From positions 248,001 through 312,000 of the forward strand of contig NC_057320.1 in assembly GCF_000687475.1 (NCBI RefSeq): 64,000 nucleotides of DNA, written 5' to 3'. The notes beneath the pieces were generated by a model. It ran no database searches. It worked only from the letters and a program-made list of their open reading frames with translations, and was not told the DNA's origin. The DNA comes from Ustilaginoidea virens. Its lineage: Eukaryota; Ascomycota; Sordariomycetes; Hypocreales; Clavicipitaceae. Made by a program: the position numbers and the translations under genes. Shown here piece after piece: positions 24,684-34,166 of this stretch (position 1 is the first letter of the stretch; each line of letters opens with the position of its first letter).

Positions 24684-24879
24684 TGTCGGCGGGGATACCG
24701 GTAGATTATTATATATGTCGGGAATATCCGGATACGAATGTGGCACATATAACCGAGGGAACAGTAGCCCCTTAGGGTTACCCCCGTGCCCACTATAAAT
24801 AGCTGGTGACCTGAGTACTGTTGAGACAGGTCAGGTCAACCCTTTACAATATACCGCTTTCTCTCCCTGCTTCCTGACA
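24684..24879 (+). repeat. 3' LTR of the outer copia element
   Basis: 196 bp, begins TGTCGGCG, ends CTGACA, contains TATAAATA. It is a direct repeat of 2371-2566. The following CCCAC matches the sequence before the 5' LTR. Confidence 0.9.
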
Positions 24880-24884
24880 CCCAC

Positions 24885-26101
24885 CCCTTGTAGCTGAGCT
24901 GGGTGGCCGGACTCTTTCATGCTCACCGTCTGTTTCTCCGGCACTGCCCTGGAATGTCCCGAGATATGCGGGCCATGCCAGCTCGACCCTGTTGTGCGCA
25001 TTGGCCTAGCTCGTTGTCGACACTGACAGGATTTGGTCAGACCGTTATGGGGTCCTGCAGCTCCTTTGTCCTGCAGGCTTGCTTCTTTGTGGGCTTGTCC
25101 TGAAAGTGAAACTTGTTGGCGTTGGCAGCAGCGGCTCTCGGCTTAGACGAGCAGGCCGTACAAGCGAAGCCTCTCTGACTTTGACTCAGACACAATCTGC
25201 CGTGAAGCCCCAGCCTCCTCCACGGAAAAGCCCAGCGTCCTCTGAGGGGGAGACTGCCACAGCAACATTGCGGTGTGTGAGGAGTGAAACCCAAAGCGCC
25301 ACGCACTCTGTTGCCCCGAGTCGAGAGAGCAGCCGAGCCGATCCGAGCCGAGCCACAGCTTGCCGTCGCTCGTCGTTCTGGCAAATGTTCAATTAGCCGG
25401 CAGATGGGACGACCGAGACCCCGCCACGGCTGAATTCCAACTCGGACCTCGGCTGGTGATCTGTTGCCTGCGTGGCCTGCGACTAGATTGCCGCGGTCGT
25501 ACTGCCGCAGCCGTACTGCCGCAGCCCCGCGCGGCTTGCTTTGAGCAGGCCAACGCACGTCGTGATGCCGACGGGTTTGCGCTGGCGAACGCGCCGCGGC
25601 CACGCTGGGTAGTCTGCCTTGGCCACCGCGTCTGGTGAACCAGATGCCGCCGTCGGGGCGCTTCTCCTCCTTGGGCGTGCCAGCATTGACCTGGGCCTTT
25701 GCAGCTGGAGCGCGGGCGGCGGCACCTCCGACTTTTTTTTTTCCGAAACTCAGCAGACCTGATCTTATGGTCTTGCGCCTCCGCTCGTGCTGTGACGACG
25801 ACGGCGGGTGGTCTTTGTTTTTCCATGTCGCCAAGTGCAGTAGCAGTGGCATATGCCGGCTTTTCTTTGCGGGTTGTAACGGGGAGTGAACTAGCTGTTT
25901 GTAAGTGCGACGAGTGGTTTCACATCTACGGAGTACGGAGTACATCTCGGGCTGACAAGAACCCCAGGATAAGGCTTGCCGTTGTTTGAATCAATCCTTT
26001 GCCTTGGTGGCCCATAGTCGATTCCCAAGGCGGGCTTTCCCGGTGGCTGGTGCTGTTTCTCCTCGACGACAAGTTACGTGTCACCATCACCACCGATCAC
26101 T
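24885..26101. other. Intergenic region with spurious overlapping frames
   Basis: Several overlapping arginine- and alanine-rich frames exist on both strands, the longest on minus at 25037-25945. None shows a recognisable domain, and they compete for the same DNA. I find no supported gene. The segment separates the transposon block from the proline-repeat gene. Confidence 0.4.
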
Positions 26102-26224
26102 CATCACCATCACCATCACCATCACCATCACCATCACCATCACCATCACCATCACCATCACCATCACCATCACCATCACCATCACCATCACCATCACCAT
26201 CACCATCACCATCACCATCACCAT
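26102..26224. repeat. Hexanucleotide microsatellite (CATCAC)n, about 20 copies
   Basis: A nearly perfect run of ATCACC units, degenerating at both ends. It creates artefactual long frames in every register (poly-His, Ser-Pro, Thr-Ile and their antisense). It lies about 500 bp upstream of the proline-repeat gene. Confidence 0.95.
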
Positions 26225-26730
26225 GACCGTTGCCATCACAATCACAATCGCCGTCACCGTCGTCATAACCTGCATCGCACTCTCGTACATCAAGCTCACC
26301 ATCCGCAATCTTTCCCAGAGATCCCCTCTCCAGTGCCCTCGGTGCCGCCTTCCCCCTCAGACACTCACGTTCCACCAACCGACCTGAGCAATCTCTCACC
26401 GACACACGCCAGCCAGCCACACTCAGGTCGGCTTACTCTGACCTTTGCAAGCATTCGCTCAGTTGCCGCATGTACCAAGACACCAATCTGGCCGCCCGGT
26501 CACATACGTCTCGCCATGTCTCATCCCCTTTGCGCATTACTCATGCGTCTCAGCGCCTTCGGTGCCGTTGGCGAGCAATGCCCAGCTCGTCTCTGTCCGC
26601 CGAACCACCTGGCTCGCAGCGGGAATCTAGCCCGGCCCGGACTACAAAAGCGCCAACGGCGCCTGGCAGGCTCCGTCTCATCCGGCGCCCGCAGCAGCAA
26701 AAGTTGTTTTTGCATTTTTATCCGCCCAGT

Positions 26731-27723
26731 ATGAAGCTTGCCCCGGGAATCAGCGTGCTCGCCGGGCTCTTGTTTGGCACTCACCTCGCGGCCGCGCGGC
26801 CCTTTGACGGTCCGCCGGGAACCGTTCCAACCTCGCTGCCTGTCGAAGGTCCGCCGGGAACCGTTCCGACCTCGCTGCCCGTCGAAGGTCCGCCAGGAAA
26901 GGTTCCAACCTCGCTGCCTGTTGAAGGTCCGCCGGGAACCGTTCCAACCTCGCTGCCTGTTGAAGGTCTGCCGGGAACCGTTCCCACCTCGCTGCCCGTG
27001 GAAGGCCCGCCTAGAAATATCTCGGCCCCGCCGCCCGTTGAAGGTCCGCCAACAAGCATCCCAGCTCCACCCGTCTTTAAAGGCGTACCTAGGAATGCCC
27101 TGGCCTCGCTGCCCGTCGAAGGTCCGCCGGGAACCGTTCCAACCTCGCTTCCTATCGAAGGTCCGCCGGGAACCGTTCCGACCTCGCTGCCTATTGAAGG
27201 TCCGCCGGGATCGGTTCCAACCTCGCTGCCCGTTGAAGGCCCGCCTAGAAATATCTCGGCCCCGCCGCCCGTTGAAGGTCCGCCAACAAACATCCCAGCT
27301 CCACCCGTCTTTAAAGGCGTACCTAGGAATGCCCTGGCCTCGCTGCCCGTCGAAGGTCCACCAGGGAAAGCTCCGACCTCGCTGCCCGTCGAAGGTTCGC
27401 CAGGAAAAGCTCCGACCTCGCTATCTGTCGGAGGTGCGCCGGGAATTGTTTCGACCTCGCTACCCGTCCAAGGTCGGCCAGGAAAAGCTCCGACCTCGCT
27501 GCCCGTCGAAGGTCCGCCGGGATCGGTTCCAACCTCGCTGCCCGTTGAAGGCCCGCCTAGAAACGTCTCGGCCCCGCCGCCCGTCGAAGGTCCGCCTGGA
27601 AACGTCTTTGCCTTGCCGCCCATCGAAGGTTTGCCCAAAGCGCTTCCTCCAGCTTGTACATCCCGCCCGGCTGCCAGCCCACTTGCGCCAGCTTCACTTG
27701 CGCATGCTACCACGAGGAAATAG
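26731..27723 (+). CDS. Secreted proline-rich 13-residue repeat protein
   Basis: 330 aa. Residues 1-22 form a typical signal peptide (MKL, then a hydrophobic core ending in AAA). The rest is about 22 copies of a 13-residue unit (consensus VEGPPGTVPTSLP; 39-bp period in DNA) with a higher-order 117-bp block (variants RNISAPPP, IPAPPV and VPRNALASLP) that occurs twice. No catalytic domain is visible. It could be a cell-wall or extracellular matrix protein, but function is unknown. The frame ends shortly after the repeats. A cysteine-rich frame follows out of register at 27654-27899 and may be its lost or unspliced C-terminus. Because the repeat has no stops in other registers, long frames also exist in a second plus frame and on the minus strand. 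The signal peptide is the reason for choosing this one. Confidence 0.6.
   Translation: MKLAPGISVLAGLLFGTHLAAARPFDGPPGTVPTSLPVEGPPGTVPTSLPVEGPPGKVPTSLPVEGPPGTVPTSLPVEGLPGTVPTSLPVEGPPRNISAPPPVEGPPTSIPAPPVFKGVPRNALASLPVEGPPGTVPTSLPIEGPPGTVPTSLPIEGPPGSVPTSLPVEGPPRNISAPPPVEGPPTNIPAPPVFKGVPRNALASLPVEGPPGKAPTSLPVEGSPGKAPTSLSVGGAPGIVSTSLPVQGRPGKAPTSLPVEGPPGSVPTSLPVEGPPRNVSAPPPVEGPPGNVFALPPIEGLPKALPPACTSRPAASPLAPASLAHATTRK
26803..27645. repeat. 39-bp tandem repeat array
   Basis: About 22 units of 39 bp, in frame with the secreted protein, with a nested 117-bp higher-order duplication. Units differ mostly by point changes, suggesting expansion by slippage or unequal recombination. Confidence 0.9.
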
Positions 27724-28489
27724 GCTACGACACCAGCCAGAGGAGGGCGTACGGCGCCTGCCGGAGGGATCCGTCCTGCCAGTCTGTCCATGGCTCGTGG
27801 CCCCTCACTGTGTCGTTTTACTTTGCAATGTCGAAAGAAGAGTGCCTTGAAAAACACTGTTGCTGGGCCCTACGGATACCAGAGCAAGCTTTGCGATGAC
27901 GGCAGCCCGTGTCCTTTTATCCCAGATCTTTCCTCCACGTGTCATGCTTGGAGAGTTGGGTCTACACTCGAGGGCCTGTGACGACTGAAGCAGAAGTGTG
28001 GTGATGTAGTGGACGGTTTCAACAATATCCACGGTGGGAGAGGCAAGAGAGGAGGGTGGCTGGGTTATTCTTGTCATTTCATGGACAGGTGTTGTTGGTT
28101 TTACCCAGGCAGGGGGCTAATTACAATTCCATCATTCTCTCGTCATAGTTGCTGTTGAATTGATTAAAAAAAAAGGGCGATTCATCATCCCCTTGGTTCG
28201 TATTTATTTAGCTTCTCGTTTTTTTACGATTAAATTCCCTCATTATTCCTTCGTCCGACATCCTGGAAACAGCTCCCCCCTCGAAAGAATCTCAACCGTG
28301 TTCACCCCAGCACCCGTCCGTCGACACTCGCCTTCGAATTAGTCCTCGAGGTCTGGCTATTTAGAGCTGCCGGAAACAATGACGCATTCCATTATATTCT
28401 TTCCAGGGCTAGCAGCCCAGGACTTGGCTATGTCCGGCCTGTCGTGTCTGGTGGTACCGCGTTTCCCTTCAGCACTCCCTGAGCAGCGC
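27724..28489. other. Intergenic region between the repeat protein and cps/ks
   Basis: It contains the out-of-frame cysteine-rich stretch (to 27899) and then AT-rich 3' sequence. The two flanking genes converge here. Nothing else is supportable. Confidence 0.4.
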
Positions 28490-31400
28490 TCAGCCAATGC
28501 GGCTCGACAGGTCCCGCTCCACGTATCCGTACAGCTGGCAAAAGAAATCGTTCACGTCGACAAACAGCCTCACTACGTCCATCTTCCTGTCGTCTAAAGC
28601 CCTCCGACCGCCCCCAACCGCCTCCGCCTTGGCCTTGGCCACCTCCCTCTCCAGCAGACGCAGCGTCCGCTCCAGGCACTCGCGCTCGTACTCGGCCAAG
28701 CGAACCAGGGCCTGCCTCGCGCCGGGCGCCGGGCCGCTGTGCTCAAACTCCGGAAAGTGAAGCGAGTTGACGTTGCCCTCGTCGTCGTCCCGGGACGTGG
28801 ACCCCAGGTCGTTGGTCATGCGGCACACGGTGGCCATGTGGCGCTCGGCCGCGGAGACGAGGTACCTCTCCACGGGGGTGAGGAAGACGTCGCGGCCGGA
28901 CCCGAGGGACGCCGACATCAGGCAGCGGAGAAAGGCGAACGAGTACGCGCAGGCCACGTGGTCTGCGGCCGTGGTGCGGACCCAGCTGAAGAAGCACCGG
29001 CCGGGGGAGGCGAAGACGGCGCCCCTCGGTCGCTGGCTCCGGAAGCGGCGGTTGTCCTGTATCTGCGCGGTGTGGGCGTGGAGGAAGGCGCGCAGCTCGC
29101 GGTGCAGGGCCTCGGCATCCCGCCTGCTGCTTTTCAGGACGGACGGGTGGTGGACAATGTACGACACGAACGCTCGCAGGGGGCTGGCGACGCTGTCGGG
29201 GAGCGTCGTCTGGTGGCTGCCGTTCGGGGACGACGAGCCGTCGACCGTGGCTTCCCCGGGCGGGGCCGCGCTGGTCCCGTTGACGCAGCCGTTTCTCGCC
29301 TCTGCTCCCGCGACATGGTTGCTGGACCGACTCGCCTGGTCCACCGCCTCGTCAATGTAGGCGTGCAGCGCGCAGACGTCGTCCGCGACTGGCGCGGCGA
29401 CGGCCTCGAAGAACTCGTCGACCTGGTAGCCAAGGAGCGAGATGCGCATCAGGTCGTAGAGCAGGGACGTCGAGGCCCACGTACGGGCGCGGTTGCTGCA
29501 CCCGACCCACGTGAAGGGGATGATTTCGAGGTACTTGTCCTCGCTGACGGGCGAGGCGTCGCGCGCGAACACGGCGAGCCGCTGCTCGCGCAGCAGAGGT
29601 ATGAACAGGCTCGACTCGACCCAGGACACGGCGAGCTGCCAGGCCGGCATTCCGGCCAAGAGGGGCGTCTGCTGCACCAGCTTCGCGTAGGCGGCGAGCT
29701 GCGACGGGCCCAGCGGGAGCGGGAGGCTGTGGCCGACACGGCCGGGGGCCCCGGAGCCGTGCTGTACGTTTACAGCGGCCAGCTCGTACGCTTCCGCCAC
29801 GGAAGCCACCCGGTAGGCCGTCTTGGAGGTCCAGCAGGGGTCCAGGGCGTCGGAGCCTCGAGACTTGACAAACTCGACGCCCCGATCGATGGCCGCCTGT
29901 ATCGGGGCCTGGACGTCGCGGAAAAAGGCCAGCTTGCGCGCCTGGTGGAGCACCAAGATGCCGTAGCAGGACCGCTCTGGGAGGCTGTCCCAGGAGCCAT
30001 TGTCGTCCTGCTGCATGAGGGTCCTGGAACAGGCCTGGACGAGAGACACGGCAATCTTCCAATGCAGCGTCCGGTTTGCCACGTCTGGAAGATGCCCCCT
30101 GTCGATGTAGTCCAGGAGCAGGGTGAACGCCTCGACAAGGAGCATCGTCGGGTACAGGTGGCTCTGATGCTGACGAAGAGGTTAACAAAAAAAAAAAAAG
30201 AGAGAGAAAAAAGAAAAGCAAATCCGTTTCTCAACAGCCATCTCCCGGTGACGCAACGCTTACCCACTTGTCCTTTACGCGGTGGTCGCTCGTCCACCAG
30301 CAGTTGCAGATAAACTTGGCCGTCTTGACAATCTGCGAATGGTAGCGATGGGCCATCGGCTGGTGCAGCAGGGTGATGAGGACATGGCAGTTTGACGATA
30401 GGGAGGGATCGCGTTCCCCGCCAAAGGTGGAAAAATGCTCTGGGCCCTCGTACACCTGGATCATGCGGCTCGGGCTGTGGTCGCGGCCCAGCAGACGCAA
30501 GGCCAAGAGACCCTTGGCCGTGTCATCCACGTCAGGCAAACCAGGCGCTTTTTTTCGCGAGCAAGGGGGGGGTCAGAAAGGAGAGAATGAAGCGAGGGGC
30601 AACAGTATTTGCAGGCGGTTTGCGCTTACCAAACCCAATGACGCCGCCGCCAATTTCAAACGCGCGGCTGAGCATGTCAACCAAGCCGTGGAGCTCGTCG
30701 CACGCCAGATCTGACTTGGAAAAGCCACCCTGCACAAGAGTAGCGAGCACCTGCCGTCAAAACGGGAAAGTTGAAAAAAAAAAAAAAAAAAAGAACAAGC
30801 AAATCAAAGAGCGAGCGTCAGCCGGGACGAAATCCCGCGTCCGCGGACGCGCACGGGCTGGTGGGCAGACTCACCCAGCTGTACTCAAAGTACGTGATTG
30901 GGGCGGTGCCAGGGACGCCGCCGTCGCCGTGGCCGGCACCCCGTTTGAGATGGTGCTCGAGGTAGGCCTCGGCGTCGCGGCTCCACTGGGAGGCGTGCAT
31001 GAGATAGGCCGCGGTGGAGGAGGGCGAGGCCATCATGGAGCCGCCCGAGAGGTGATGCGACAGCCGGTCAAAGTCGACGGCGCCGACAAAGGCCTCGAGC
31101 GAGTGCAGCGCCGACAGCGGCTCCCGGCCGTACAGCGCCTCCGGGTCGAAGCGGCTCATCTTGTCGGCCCGCATGCCGAGAAGCACATGGCTGGCGCGGG
31201 AGTCAAACACGAAGCCGGGCTGCTCCTGCTGCAGGTAGCGGAACAGCGAGGGCAGGATCATCTCGACGCCGATGTGGTTGGCGTCGGCCACGTCGGTCCA
31301 GCCGCGCAGCTGGCTCTGCAGTGAGGCGTAGGCCCGGTCGATGCGCGCCCAGACGTGGCGGACCGACACGTCGACGAGCTGCAGCGGCTCCTTGGCGTGC

Positions 31401-31702
31401 CTGAGCAGCGCCAGCAGCGCGGCGGCCGTGTCCATGATGGCGGCGGTCTGCGTGGCCCCGGGGCCGCCCCAGCTGCCGTGGCCGGACTGCGTCCTCAGCA
31501 GGTAGTAGAAGCTCTCGGGGAAGAGCCATCTCTTGCGGCCGTCGGTGGTCTTGGCCACCATGGCCACCCAGGCCGTGTCGTAGACCTGGCAGCTCGCCGT
31601 GCTGATTCCGTAGCGAGCGTCGTGGCCGCTGTACAGCCGGGCTATCAGTGACGTCGCGGCCGATCGGGCGGCCGACCGGGCGTCCAGGCTCTGATCCGTC
31701 AT
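28490..31702 (-). CDS. cps/ks: Bifunctional ent-copalyl diphosphate synthase / ent-kaurene synthase
   Basis: Four exons: 31702-30875, 30750-30630, 30547-30264, 30169-28490; all introns GT-AG; 970 aa, close to the roughly 950 aa of fungal CPS/KS. It should cyclise GGPP to ent-copalyl diphosphate (class II site) and then to ent-kaurene (class I site), the first committed steps of gibberellin synthesis. Seen directly: VYDTAW at 40-45; the class II motif DVDD at 322-325, rebuilt across the splice at 30629/30547; the class I motif DEFFE at 662-666; and NDLGSTSRD at 864-872, matching the second metal site with Asp in place of the canonical Glu. DVDD plus DEFFE is the signature of fungal bifunctional diterpene cyclases. 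It is divergent from P450-2. Other fungal cyclases of this type make other diterpenes. The three neighbouring gibberellin-type P450s make ent-kaurene the best guess. Confidence 0.93.
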
Positions 31703-32828
31703 GTTTGGAGGGAGGATTGCTGCTTGTCGCGTGGTTGGCTTCGCAGGAATTGCGTGTTTTTGAACAAGTACGTTTGCGCGGGGACACGACACGCGTTATC
31801 ACGAGCCGCGGTGTAACCATGGCGTGCAGAGGAAAACAAGCCCCTCCTCGCCCAGGTCGCCTCGCAGTGCCGAGAGGAGAGTATCAACCTGCGAAAAAAG
31901 CTTTGCGACTCGCGGGCAGGGGCTGCCCTAAGCCAGCAATGCGTTCTATTAAGCTTCCGGAAGAAACGTGAAAAGCTCACGAGGTTCAATGCATGCCACG
32001 CCCTGTCAGGATTCTGTTTTATCGTAGACTGTCTTTTTTTTTTCCTTATTCTTTATTTATTTTTACCTGTTTTTTTTTTTTTTTTTTTTGGATTATTATT
32101 TCCCGCCTAATACTTTTTTGCCGCCGCCGCCGCCGCCGCTGCCGTTGTCCTGGTTCCGCTGTCCCACTCGCGCTCCATCACCGGGGTGGAAGGGAGGTCT
32201 CCGTCTCTGAAGGTACTCACTGCATGTGATTTTCGAGGGCAATGTTTTGCAGGTGCTTATCAATCGCAGTCGGCATTTTATGTTGCTGCTGTGGGGCACC
32301 AGGTTGCAATCTCGAATAGACGCCGCAATGCCGTGATGCCGCGATGCCGCGATGCCGCGCCTTGCAGCCATTAAATTCGGCACGCTGGTTGGATCATCCG
32401 CGCCTCCTGTGGGTCCGTCGCCAGCGCAGCCCAGCGTTAATCCCACCCGTACCGTGGGGAGGGGCAGCAGTGCGGGCGACCCGCTCCGCGCGCCCCGCAC
32501 ACCCCGCACACCCGCCATACCCCGCACACCAATCATCATCATGCCGGGCAGCGGAGCTGGAACCGGGATGCCTGGCCGCCGGAGGCCCTACCGGCGCACC
32601 ATATGGGTGGGAAACCATCAAGGTGGACCTATAAGCGGGGGGCGCTCGGGCGCCGACACTGCATGTGACTCTTGGCTTTGCGCTCGGAGGGGAATATACC
32701 GTCCTCGCCGGCCATGTGGTCAAGCACCTAGGGACGCATAACTAGCGGCGTTTCATCACAAGGTTTGACGCCTGTGCTCAAATAACTGAAACAGAGAGCA
32801 GGAAAGTTTCGAACATATGAATGGAGAC
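31703..32828. promoter_or_regulatory. Divergent upstream region of cps/ks (left part)
   Basis: The start codons of cps/ks and P450-2 are 2.46 kb apart and face away from each other. A TGATAA core (minus strand, 31796-31801), matching the HGATAR site of AreA-type GATA factors, lies about 94 bp upstream of the cps/ks ATG. Gibberellin genes of F. fujikuroi are AreA-dependent, so this could be a nitrogen-control site, but single GATA cores are frequent by chance. T-rich runs and short CCG and GATGCCGC repeats lie at 32030-32360. No gene is supported here. Confidence 0.35.
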
Positions 32829-32830
32829 TA

Positions 32831-33666
32831 CATATCAACCGACCTATGCCCCCCCCTTGTCATTCGACCCCCCCACAATAACTTAACTGACCTGACCAAT
32901 GCTCTTTCCTAATATAGAGATACACTAATAAATCCTTTAATCTATAGTAGCCACTAGACTATAAGTATCTTTATATATACTTTTCTATAGTGAGTGACTT
33001 CCCTTATGTTTTTACTAGGTACCCCTACCTAAGAACCTAATATTAAAAGTAGATAAAGTACCTTTATATAGACTTTTCTATAGAAAGTGACTTCCTTTCT
33101 TTTATTAGGTAGGTACCTAGGTCCCTAGGTACTATACATAGAATAAGTACTTTTATATATATTTTTCTTTATAAAGTGACTTCTTATATTTCTACTAAGT
33201 ACCTAGTACCTAGGTACTAGGTATAGAAAAAGAGGTACCTTTATATATATATTTCTATAGAAAGTGACTTCTTTAACTTTTTTTACTAGGTACCCCTACT
33301 ATAGATCCTAAGAAATAGTAGAGAAAGTACTTTCCTATATTATTTTCTATATAAAGTGACTTCTTTAATATTTTTACTAGGTGCCCTTACGTAAGAACCT
33401 AATAAAATAGCAGAGAAAGTACTTCTCCTTATATTTTCTAAGGAAAGTGACTTCTTTAATTTCTTTTACTAGGTACCCCTACCTAAGAACCTAGTCAAAT
33501 ATCAGAGAAAGTACTTCTCCATATAGTTTTCCATATAAAGTGACCTGACCCACTATTCCCTAATAAACCAATTATATTAAGAGTATAGCCCACAGCAATG
33601 GTCAGGTCAGTTAAGTTATTATGGGGGGGTCGGATGATAAGGGGGGGACACAGGTCGGTTGACCTG
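32831..33666. mobile_element. TA-flanked non-autonomous DNA transposon with internal minisatellite
   Basis: 836 bp bounded by near-perfect terminal inverted repeats of about 75 bp (containing CAACCGACC and CCGACCCCCCCA) and by TA on each side, as for Tc1/mariner-type elements. There is no transposase frame. The interior (about 32,960-33,550) is an AT-rich array of about seven 88-93-bp units. It lies between cps/ks and P450-2, where ggs2 is found in F. fujikuroi. Confidence 0.8.
32960..33550. repeat. 91-bp minisatellite array
   Basis: Seven copies of an AAGTGACTTC-like core occur near 32994, 33086, 33176, 33264, 33356, 33447 and 33537, each followed by a pyrimidine-rich stretch and ACTAGGTACC. 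The unit is AT-rich and diverged, and the array is confined to the interior of the TA-flanked element. Confidence 0.8.
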
Positions 33667-34166
33667 TACCCTCGCCCACATTCGGCAAGTAGCCTAACGT
33701 CGCGCTTTTGCTCGGTGCCGACAGCCGAAGGGCCACGGCGACGACGCAATTGGCGCGCTTGTTAAGCAGTCGTTTGAATTTTGTTTTATGCAATTTTTTT
33801 GAGTCTTTTTTTTTTATTTACTTTATGCCGCCATTGCGCTGCGCGCAATTGCACAACGTGTCGGGCAGGGACAGGGCCCTGAGTCCCTTCTTTTTTTTCC
33901 GTACACCTGTTCTGGAGACTGGGCACCCGGTCTAGCCCGCCGGTGAACTGAGCCCTCTTCTCTGGCCGGGGGTTCTTATGTCCCTTGTACGGATAACTGT
34001 GTTGTGTATTAACCGAAAGGATGGTTGCACCTTGACAAAAAAAAAACAGCTGGTCGAATGCTCCTCGGCTCCGTCACCCCCAGAAGCTGAACCCATCGTA
34101 TCAGCCCGAACTTCAGCCCAAGGCAGCTGTGTGCCCTTTGAAATCCAAACCGTGACAAGAGACACA
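33667..34166. promoter_or_regulatory. Upstream region of P450-2
   Basis: 500 bp between the transposon end and the P450-2 ATG. No clear TATA box or operator is visible. The transposon therefore sits within about 0.5 kb of the start codon and may have changed the promoter. Confidence 0.3.

Larger units (their letters stand above)
2371..24879 (+). mobile_element. Old Ty1/copia-type LTR retrotransposon, RIP-degraded and interrupted by nested insertions
   Basis: Two direct 196-bp repeats (2371-2566 and 24684-24879) bound this block and are flanked by the same 5 bp, CCCAC (2366-2370 and 24880-24884). Removing the nested elements and their target duplications leaves about 5.8 kb, a normal copia size. 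Domain order read on the plus strand is gag-like (2567-4251), protease-like at the first insertion point, integrase-like (about 12.0-12.9 kb), reverse transcriptase-like (13.8-14.4 kb) and RNase H-like (16.1-16.65 kb, continuing after 24177). The interior is extremely AT-rich and full of TAG/TAA codons, as expected after RIP. The element is dead. Confidence 0.9.

Noticed and set aside
25037..25945. 302-codon minus-strand frame with an ATG start
   Set aside because: Arg/Ala/Pro-rich composition, no domain, and equally long competing frames on the other strand over the same GC-rich DNA. It looks like a chance open frame.
26078..26734. Plus-strand frame with a poly-histidine run
   Set aside because: The run is produced by the CATCAC microsatellite, which opens every frame. 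The downstream part has no motif and ends beside the true start of the repeat protein.
28739..30313. 524-codon plus-strand frame opposite cps/ks
   Set aside because: Antisense shadow of a GC-rich exon whose minus-strand product has the DVDD, DEFFE and NDxxS motifs.
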